Assembly: GCA_043812055.1 (NCBI GenBank)
Contig: JBDRMN010000064.1
Coordinates: 1-7,665, forward strand
From: JBDRMN01 sp043812055
GTDB taxonomy: Bacteria; Patescibacteriota; Gracilibacteria; JAHISY01
Direction: 5' to 3'
DNA: 7,665 nt
The notes beneath the pieces were generated by a model, which was not told the DNA's origin, did no database searches, and worked only from the letters and a program-made list of their open reading frames with translations. The translations under genes were made by a program, and so were the position numbers. This document shows positions 1-4,182 of this stretch, in pieces (position 1 is the first letter of the stretch; the number at the start of each line of letters is the position of its first letter).

Positions 1-105
1 TTTGCCACAGTCAGTGGCCGAGGTGACCGCAAAATCATTGAGAACTACATCAAAAACCAAGGTCGAGCTAAAGACATTAAACAGCTCAAACTTTTTAAAC
101 TTTAA
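1..105 (+). CDS. C-terminal end of a probable IS200/IS605-family transposase (TnpA-like), 5' partial
   Basis: The frame is open from base 1 and ends at TAA (103-105), giving 34 residues. The opening FATVSGRGDRKIIENYIKNQ resembles the end of Y1 (HUH) transposases of the IS200/IS605 or REP-associated type, where a short strand carrying 'TV' is followed by a helix of the form 'IxxYIxxQ'. These enzymes move single-stranded DNA using a catalytic tyrosine and an HUH motif. Both would lie upstream of the window, so neither can be checked. The remaining tail is lysine-rich. A perfect hairpin starts 6 nt after the stop. The call rests on a short tail only; another small DNA-binding protein is possible. 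Confidence 0.45.
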   Translation, partial: FATVSGRGDRKIIENYIKNQGRAKDIKQLKLFKL

Positions 106-110
106 CTAAC

Positions 111-138
111 GCCCTGCGCTCTTGGCGCAGGGTTCTTT
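111..138 (+). terminator. Rho-independent-like terminator hairpin after the transposase-like gene
   Basis: CCCTGCGC (112-119) pairs perfectly with GCGCAGGG (125-132) around a 5-nt loop, and a G-T pair (111/133) extends the stem. The tract that follows, TTCTTT, is only moderately U-rich. The position just after the stop fits an intrinsic terminator. IS200/IS605 elements also carry subterminal hairpins recognised by TnpA, so this could instead be the right-end hairpin of the element. Confidence 0.6.
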
Positions 139-201
139 ACATTTACAGACACCGTTCATTTTCTGTTCATGTCCAGCCGGATCTTCTTTTGTCTACCCGG
201 T

Positions 202-229
202 TTGCTAAAATTCAGAGTAGTAGTATAAT
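202..229 (+). promoter_or_regulatory. Sigma70-type promoter for the small basic protein
   Basis: A perfect -10 box TATAAT lies at 224-229. TTGCTA at 202-207 (4 of 6 matches to TTGACA) sits upstream with a 16-nt spacer. Transcription would start near 236 and leave a leader of about 22 nt before the ATG at 258. This placement argues against the in-frame TTG at 189 as the start codon, since it lies upstream of the promoter. Confidence 0.55.
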
Positions 230-257
230 AAATCCTTATTTTTTAAATCCAAAAATC

Positions 258-476
258 ATGGAGTTCAAACCAGCAATCTACTGTGGTGAAGAAAGAAGAA
301 AAGGAGAAGGAGACAGGAGAATATGTAGCAATGGAAAAAGAATGGATCAACTTGCTCGTTCCTTAGACGGTGTAGAAAAAAGAAAGGGGCGTCCGGACAG
401 GAGAAAATTGATCAGAGATGTTCTTGGTGTCGGGGAAGAACAGCCACCAAGAGGCGGTTACCAGGATTCGCTTTGA
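258..476 (+). CDS. Small arginine-rich protein with a duplicated GxExRKGxxDRR motif, function unknown
   Basis: This 72-residue protein is not a family I recognise. Residues 10-21 (GEERRKGEGDRR) and 38-49 (GVEKRKGRPDRR) are two copies of one motif, G-x-E-x-R-K-G-x-x-D-R-R, spaced 28 residues apart. There is no signal peptide or membrane segment; two Cys (9 and 23) flank the first copy. The high positive charge would suit binding to nucleic acid or another acidic partner, but that is inference. Most of its Arg codons are AGA/AGG, unlike the CGN-rich gene that follows, which hints at a different origin. The ATG at 258 is preferred over the TTG at 189 because a TATAAT box lies between them. No clear Shine-Dalgarno sequence is visible. 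Confidence 0.6.
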   Translation: MEFKPAIYCGEERRKGEGDRRICSNGKRMDQLARSLDGVEKRKGRPDRRKLIRDVLGVGEEQPPRGGYQDSL

Positions 477-500
477 TTTCACCAAGCCCGCTCTTCGCGC

Positions 501-506
501 TAAACT
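501..506 (+). promoter_or_regulatory. Possible -10 element for the PRC-barrel/murB pair
   Basis: TAAACT (4 of 6 matches to TATAAT) ends 9 nt before the ATG at 516. TTGATT at 473-478 would be 22 nt upstream, which is too far for a normal -35, so this is weak. If real, the transcript would begin only a few bases before the start codon, which fits the lack of any Shine-Dalgarno sequence there. Confidence 0.25.
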
Positions 507-515
507 GGTGTCCCC

Positions 516-1070
516 ATGCAAAAAAGTTACCGCGAGTTTATCGGCACGCCAATCCGGGATCGCTTGAGCAAAGCCTTGCTGGGTAAGGTGAGTGATTTGG
601 TCGTCAGTCCGATCAATGGTGAGGTGCTGGCGCTTTTTACCCGCAAGGATAAGCGGTGGCTGCTGCCGACTGTGGATGTTTCTAAGGTGGTTGCTGACAT
701 CGTGTGGGTGGAGAATGCCGAAGCACTAGCCGCCCCGGACGATATCGTGCGGATTGCGGACGTGATCAAGCTCAACATTTCGATCTTTGGCAATAAAGTT
801 TTCACGGTGGGTCGGCAGTATCTCGGTGAAGTAGTGGATTTTCGCTTCGAGACGAACGGCTGGGTGCTGACGAAGATTGACGTCGCCAAACGAATTCTCA
901 CAATTCCCACCCAGCAGAAGCTGATCAATTCTTCGCAGATCGTGCGGATCAAAGCGAGCGAAGTTACCGTGCGAGATGCGGTAGTGCAGACTAAAGTCCG
1001 GGCTACTCAACAGGAGGCGAACGCTCCGGATTTCGCCAGTGCCGTGTTTAAAACCAAACAGTGCAGATAG
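516..1070 (+). CDS. PRC-barrel domain protein with two PRC-like repeats
   Basis: This 184-residue protein has no signal peptide or membrane helix and is probably cytoplasmic. It shows two PRC-barrel-like beta units. The first (about 17-78) contains LLGKVSDLVVSPINGEVLAL and ends in DDIVRI; the second (about 95-150) contains YLGEVVDFRFETNGWVLTKI and ends in SSQIVRI. Each has the family pattern of a 'hG-x-V-x-D' turn followed by a strand. PRC barrels occur in the ribosome maturation factor RimM, in photosynthetic reaction centre H subunits and in many small proteins of unknown role, where they mediate protein or RNA contacts. The C-terminal 35 residues are polar and look flexible. The stop overlaps the murB start by 10 nt, so the two are probably translated from one message. 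The specific role is unknown. Confidence 0.8.
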   Translation: MQKSYREFIGTPIRDRLSKALLGKVSDLVVSPINGEVLALFTRKDKRWLLPTVDVSKVVADIVWVENAEALAAPDDIVRIADVIKLNISIFGNKVFTVGRQYLGEVVDFRFETNGWVLTKIDVAKRILTIPTQQKLINSSQIVRIKASEVTVRDAVVQTKVRATQQEANAPDFASAVFKTKQCR

Positions 1071-1936
1071 AGCGAGGTGTGCCACTCGCGCAATTCACCA
1101 CACTCCGGGTTGGCGGGCTGGCGGATTTTTTTGTACGCGCGAAAAGTGAAGATGACGTAAAACGAGCATTGAAATTTGCTCAGGAAAAACAGCTAATGAC
1201 TTTTGCGCTCGGTAGCGGGTCGAATGTTCTGTTTGCCGATGAGGGTTTCCGTGGATTGGTGATCAAAAACGAACTTTATGATCTCGAGTTCGATAATTTG
1301 AAGGTGCGGGTGGGAAGTGGAGTGTTGCTCGCGGCGCTGATCCAAGAGGCTATCCAGAGAAAGCTTAGCGGACTCGAGAAGCTGGTCGGAGTACCGGGAA
1401 CGGTCGGCGGAGCGGTCGTGGGGAATGCGAATGAAATTGGAGAACGGGTGAATTCGGTCAAAGTGCTTACCAGCAAGGGGGAGGAAAAAACTTTGGGTGG
1501 TGCCGATCTACAGTTTGAATATCGCGGCTCCGCACTCAAAGGCTCCGATAATTTTTTGTTTGAGGTCGAGCTGAAGTTTTCTCCCGGCGGAGAGGATTTG
1601 CAACAAAAGTTTGCCGAAACTGCACGCGAGAAAAATCTTAAACAACCTTTCGAAGGGACGGCGGGCAGTTGGTTCAAGAACCCGCCTTCGTCTCGCGAGA
1701 CGGGACTACGGCGGGCGAGCCCCCAGAAAAAAAAGGCCTGGGAGTTGATCGAACAAGCGGGTTGTAAAAACTTAAAAGTGGGAGAGGCAGTTGTAAGCGA
1801 GCAGCACGCGAACTTTTTCCAGAACCTGGGAGAGGCGACGGCTAAGGATTTTTTGGAATTGGAGAAGCAGGTGTTGGAGAAGGTTGAAGAGAGGTTTGGA
1901 GTAAAGCTAGAAAGAGAAGTTGTGGTGATTGATTGA
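1061..1936 (+). CDS. murB: UDP-N-acetylenolpyruvoylglucosamine reductase (MurB), with an in-frame palindromic insertion
   Basis: MurB is a cytoplasmic FAD enzyme that reduces UDP-GlcNAc-enolpyruvate to UDP-MurNAc with NADPH, the second committed step of peptidoglycan synthesis. The 291-residue protein starts TTLRVGG, then has the FAD-binding stretch LGSGSNVLFAD (50-60) and GVPGTVGGAVVGNA. Active-site residues are visible: Tyr154-Arg155 in FEYRGSA, Ser203 in GSWFKNP as proton donor, and Glu286 in the final EREVVVID. It is the shorter type II form (about 300 residues). The GTG start at 1061 overlaps the end of the PRC gene and leaves a normal N-terminus. Residues about 210-222, between KNPP and KKKAWELIEQAG, are extra compared with the usual few residues there and are encoded by a palindromic repeat (1681-1715). 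The frame is intact and all key residues remain, so the enzyme is probably active. Confidence 0.95.
   Translation: MQIERGVPLAQFTTLRVGGLADFFVRAKSEDDVKRALKFAQEKQLMTFALGSGSNVLFADEGFRGLVIKNELYDLEFDNLKVRVGSGVLLAALIQEAIQRKLSGLEKLVGVPGTVGGAVVGNANEIGERVNSVKVLTSKGEEKTLGGADLQFEYRGSALKGSDNFLFEVELKFSPGGEDLQQKFAETAREKNLKQPFEGTAGSWFKNPPSSRETGLRRASPQKKKAWELIEQAGCKNLKVGEAVVSEQHANFFQNLGEATAKDFLELEKQVLEKVEERFGVKLEREVVVID
1681..1715. repeat. Palindromic repeat element inserted in frame within murB
   Basis: The outer arms CCCGCC (1681-1686) and GGCGGG (1710-1715) enclose a perfect 14-nt palindrome CGTCTCGCGAGACG (1689-1702). The joint is asymmetric, with 2 nt on the left and 7 nt on the right. The element lies where MurB proteins normally have a short loop and encodes roughly SSRETGLRRA. 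This resembles the Rickettsia palindromic elements found inside coding genes. No second copy is visible in the window, so its status as a dispersed repeat is inference. Confidence 0.6.
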
Positions 1937-1937
1937 T

Positions 1938-1985
1938 AGGTCTTTGAGTCTTTAGGTCGCTAAGTCTTTGGGTTGCTGAGTTATC
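1938..1985. repeat. Degenerate 8-nt tandem array after murB
   Basis: Six consecutive octamers can be read: AGGTCTTT, GAGTCTTT, AGGTCGCT, AAGTCTTT, GGGTTGCT and GAGTTATC. They share the pattern RRGTYxxY and decay towards the right. The array begins 2 nt after the murB stop. It has no spacers and is far too short-period to be a CRISPR. No coding role is apparent. Confidence 0.6.
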
Positions 1986-1994
1986 GGTAGTTTT

Positions 1995-2050
1995 AAAAGT
2001 CGTACTACAAAATAGCGCAAATTTATGCAATTTTGTAGTATGACTTTTTT
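1995..2050 (+). terminator. Long hairpin terminator between the convergent murB and aroK genes
   Basis: Bases 1995-2013 (AAAAGTCGTACTACAAAAT) pair over 19 bp with 2030-2048, with a single G-T wobble and a 16-nt loop. The right arm runs into six T (2045-2050), giving a strong intrinsic terminator for murB. On the other strand the tract is only four T, so termination of the aroK operon may be weaker. TTTTGTAGTA, part of the right arm (2031-2040), recurs directly at 2047-2056. Confidence 0.8.
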
Positions 2051-2066
2051 GTAGTAAAACAAAAAC

Positions 2067-2101
2067 CCCTAGTCCCTAGAGCCTGGAACCTAGAACCTAG
2101 T
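2067..2101. repeat. Degenerate 7-nt tandem array beside the aroK stop
   Basis: Five heptamers follow one another: CCCTAGT, CCCTAGA, GCCTGGA, ACCTAGA and ACCTAGT (consensus NCCTAGA). The array ends at the last base before the aroK stop codon on the opposite strand. It lies on the far side of the terminator from the 8-nt array and has an unrelated unit. Confidence 0.65.
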
Positions 2102-2635
2102 TCACGATTGAAAATCCCTCACCGCTTTCAAAACTATCTTTGATTTACGCAGCAGATCCGTTTTCTTATTCTTCGTTTCAAAATCAAAAAACACTTCGAT
2201 GTCAGCAGCTTCCTCGTAGAGCTCTTTTCTGTCTTCCCAAATTTTTTCCAATTCCTCCGCCGGATCCTCCCCGGTGAGGCTGGGGCGGCTGGCTCCGCGG
2301 GCGACGCGCTGCTGTAAATGTTTGAGTGGGGAGTGGAGGAGGACGACCACACCATTCTTTTTCAGTGCTGCGATATTCCCTGCTCGCAAGACTACACCGC
2401 CACCGGTAGCGATTACAGCATTTGTATTTTTGGCAGCTTTGGCAACGTATGCACTTTCCAGGTCGCGAAAGTGTTCCCAATCGTGTTGCTTCACGAGCTC
2501 AGCAATGCTGGTCTGTTCACTTTTCTCGAGAGTCTTGTCCACGTCGATAAACTTGAAATTCAGATGCTCGGCCAAGGCTTTGCCAATCACAGTTTTGCCA
2601 CTGCCACGCATGCCGATCAAAACAATATTTTTCAT
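2102..2635 (-). CDS. aroK: Shikimate kinase (AroK)
   Basis: Shikimate kinase transfers phosphate from ATP to the 3-hydroxyl of shikimate in the cytoplasm, the fifth step towards chorismate. The 177-residue product has the usual family length. It shows a Walker A loop GMRGSGKT (8-15), the Mg/shikimate-binding DxD pair (Asp31, Asp33), Arg57 in HFRDLES, the shikimate-binding GGG at 78-80, and the lid arginine Arg117 in RGASRPSL. The frame stays open upstream to 2698, but that extension would overlap the preceding gene and adds residues foreign to the family; the ATG at 2635 gives the canonical MKNIVLIGMRGSGKT start. No Shine-Dalgarno sequence is visible and the gap to the upstream gene is 14 nt, so expression probably depends on the aroA promoter. 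The C-terminal tail after about residue 155 is lysine-rich. Confidence 0.95.
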   Translation of the reverse strand: MKNIVLIGMRGSGKTVIGKALAEHLNFKFIDVDKTLEKSEQTSIAELVKQHDWEHFRDLESAYVAKAAKNTNAVIATGGGVVLRAGNIAALKKNGVVVLLHSPLKHLQQRVARGASRPSLTGEDPAEELEKIWEDRKELYEEAADIEVFFDFETKNKKTDLLRKSKIVLKAVRDFQS

Positions 2636-2649
2636 GGCGATTGATTTTT

Positions 2650-2889
2650 TTAAAAAACAAATAATCGCGCAACCCCAAAGAGAGCCACAAGCAGCCAAAC
2701 CATTTCGAGAGAAAAAGCAGAGTAAGATTTTTTAGTGAAAACATTCCAACCGAGCAAGGCGGCTCCGCAGGCATTTAGCGAAAGGTAGAGTAAATCTTCA
2801 GGCGAAATAATCTCAATAACATTGAGTGTGTAAGCTCCGAGGATCATTAGTGCTCCACTCCAGCCCGCGATTTCAATAATATTTTTCAT
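2650..2889 (-). CDS. Small three-helix membrane protein, CBU_0592-like family
   Basis: This 79-residue hydrophobic protein has three predicted membrane helices at about 3-24, 32-50 and 58-79. The first carries the small-residue pattern IAGWSGALMILGAY and the second LNACGAALLGWN. This matches the short bacterial membrane family typified by Coxiella CBU_0592, which has no known function. Its ATG overlaps the aroA stop (ATGA, 2886-2889), so it is probably translationally coupled to aroA, and aroK follows 14 nt after its stop. A membrane protein between two shikimate enzymes might act in transport or in locating the pathway, but nothing in the sequence shows this and the placement may be chance. 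Confidence 0.75.
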   Translation of the reverse strand: MKNIIEIAGWSGALMILGAYTLNVIEIISPEDLLYLSLNACGAALLGWNVFTKKSYSAFSLEMVWLLVALFGVARLFVF

Positions 2890-4124
2890 TTTTTAATTGT
2901 CACTCCCAGGTTCTCGAGAGTTTCGAAATAATCCGGGAAACTTTTACTCACACATGCGGGGTTTGTGATTTTGATTCCCGGGACTTTCAGTCCGACTAGC
3001 GCGAAAGCCATAGCGATCCGGTGGTCACCGTAAGTGGTGATTTCCGTGGGTTTGCCGTGCTTCACCAGATCCCGATCGCCGTGAATTACGAGATCGTCAC
3101 CGTCCTCCTCGGCGAGGTCTGGCTTGATCCGGTTGAGCTCGGTCGCAATGGCGACGATCCGATCACACTCCTTCACCCGCAGGTTGGCAATATTCGTGAA
3201 GCGGGTCTGGCCATTAGCGAAGGCGGCGAGCACGGCGAGGGTTACTACGGCATCGGGGAAACGGGAGCCGTCCACAGTGCCAAAGGGTTCCGGAAATTTA
3301 ATCATAAGCTGCCGACTCTCGGCATCCGGCTGAATCCAAACCTGCGGAACGTTCGTGAGCATGATCGTCTGTCCGAGCAATTTCTCCGCAGCCCAAAAAT
3401 AAGTGGCGCTGCTGGCGTCGGGTTCCACGGCGAAATTAGTCGCGCTGTAAGTTTTGTGAGGAATCTTGAAGCCGTTGTTGCTAGCCAGCGGGATCACGCC
3501 GAAACCGGCCATCACGGCAGTCGTGATATCGACGTAGCCTTTGGAAGTTAATTCACCCTCGAGCTCGAGCCGAATTTCCTCCGCAGCATTTGGTAACAGC
3601 ATGAGGAGGGCGCTGACAAACTGGCTGGAAACGTTCCCGCGGATTTTGACGACTTGACCAGTGAGCTTCCCGGTTGAAATAATCTTGACTGGCGTACAGC
3701 CCTCATTGGTCTCCACCTTGACTCCGAGCTGGGCGAGTGCGGAGGTGAGGTCCTCAATCGGGCGCTTATTCATCCGTTCATTCCCTGTGATCACAGTTTC
3801 ACCAATCACGAGGCTTGCGGCAGCAGCCAGGAAACGCGTGGCGGTGCCGGCATTCCCGAGGAAGAGAGGTTCGGGGGATTCGGTTAATTTTCCCCCCCGA
3901 CCCTGGACTACGAAAGTCGTCTCATCCGGTTCGGCAATCTTAATTCCCAATTTGCGGAGGCCCTCCACCATGAATTTCGTATCATCTGACTTTAGCGCGC
4001 CGGTGATCTGGCTCTCGCCAGCGGCCAAAGCAGCCAAAAGCAAAGCCCGGTTCGTGATCGACTTGCTACCGGGAAGGGTAACTGACCCGCTAAGCGGCTG
4101 AACTGGCGGGACGATTTCAAACAT
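2886..4124 (-). CDS. aroA: 3-phosphoshikimate 1-carboxyvinyltransferase (EPSP synthase)
   Basis: EPSP synthase joins phosphoenolpyruvate to shikimate-3-phosphate, the sixth step of the shikimate pathway. The 412-residue protein is complete and slightly shorter than the E. coli enzyme (427). Visible signatures are PGSKSITNRALLLAAL with Lys21, Ser22 and Arg26, LFLGNAGTATRF (87-98), NKRPIEDL, SSQFVSALLM, EPDASSATYFWAA, the catalytic Asp in SRFPDAVVTLAVLAAFA, the catalytic Glu in NLRVKECDRI, TYGDHRIAMAFAL, and the C-terminal SKSFPDYFETL. The residue after the GNAGTxxR arginine is Phe98, where the E. coli enzyme has Pro101. It heads the operon aroA, membrane protein, aroK. No Shine-Dalgarno sequence precedes the ATG, and a -10-like box ends only 6 nt before it. 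Confidence 0.96.
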   Translation of the reverse strand: MFEIVPPVQPLSGSVTLPGSKSITNRALLLAALAAGESQITGALKSDDTKFMVEGLRKLGIKIAEPDETTFVVQGRGGKLTESPEPLFLGNAGTATRFLAAAASLVIGETVITGNERMNKRPIEDLTSALAQLGVKVETNEGCTPVKIISTGKLTGQVVKIRGNVSSQFVSALLMLLPNAAEEIRLELEGELTSKGYVDITTAVMAGFGVIPLASNNGFKIPHKTYSATNFAVEPDASSATYFWAAEKLLGQTIMLTNVPQVWIQPDAESRQLMIKFPEPFGTVDGSRFPDAVVTLAVLAAFANGQTRFTNIANLRVKECDRIVAIATELNRIKPDLAEEDGDDLVIHGDRDLVKHGKPTEITTYGDHRIAMAFALVGLKVPGIKITNPACVSKSFPDYFETLENLGVTIKK

Positions 4125-4130
4125 GAGGGC

Positions 4131-4159
4131 ATTTTACAAAATCATTGAAAAAATAGCTA
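4131..4159 (-). promoter_or_regulatory. Probable promoter of the aroA operon, giving a leaderless message
   Basis: On the minus strand TAAAAT (plus coordinates 4131-4136; 5 of 6 matches to TATAAT) ends 6 nt before the aroA ATG, so transcription would start at about the A of the start codon. The only -35 candidate at 17-nt spacing is the self-complementary TAGCTA (4154-4159), which is weak. The missing Shine-Dalgarno sequence agrees with a leaderless transcript. Confidence 0.45.
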
Positions 4160-4173
4160 AATTCTGTTAAAAC
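4145..4173 (+). promoter_or_regulatory. Probable promoter of the giant surface-protein gene
   Basis: TTGAAA (4145-4150) and TAAAAC (4168-4173) are separated by exactly 17 nt, and TG at 4165-4166 gives an extended -10. Transcription would start around 4180, a few bases before the ATG at 4183. A weak AGGG (4174-4177) lies 5 nt before the ATG but would be outside or at the very edge of such a message. This promoter overlaps the divergent aroA promoter. Confidence 0.5.
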
Positions 4174-4182
4174 AGGGCAAAG

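Noticed and set aside
189..257. TTG start extending the small basic protein by 23 residues
   Set aside because: A TATAAT box at 224-229 lies inside this extension, so the ATG at 258 is the better start. The extra residues also lack the basic repeat character.
527..952. Long minus-strand frame opposite the PRC-barrel gene
   Set aside because: It is the antisense shadow of a well-supported gene, and its translation shows no recognisable motif.
1686..1735. Frameshift or sequencing error in murB around the palindrome and A8 run
   Set aside because: The frame continues correctly on both sides with conserved MurB residues before and after, so an in-frame insertion explains the extra residues better.
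1938..2101. CRISPR array in the murB-aroK gap
   Set aside because: The units are 7-8 nt, contiguous and without spacers, and no cas gene is present.
2636..2698. Upstream extension of shikimate kinase
   Set aside because: It overlaps the membrane-protein gene and precedes the canonical MKNIVLIGMRGSGKT start; the added residues have no counterpart in the family.
3021..3551. 176-codon plus-strand frame inside aroA
   Set aside because: It lies wholly antisense to EPSP synthase, whose motifs are clear throughout.
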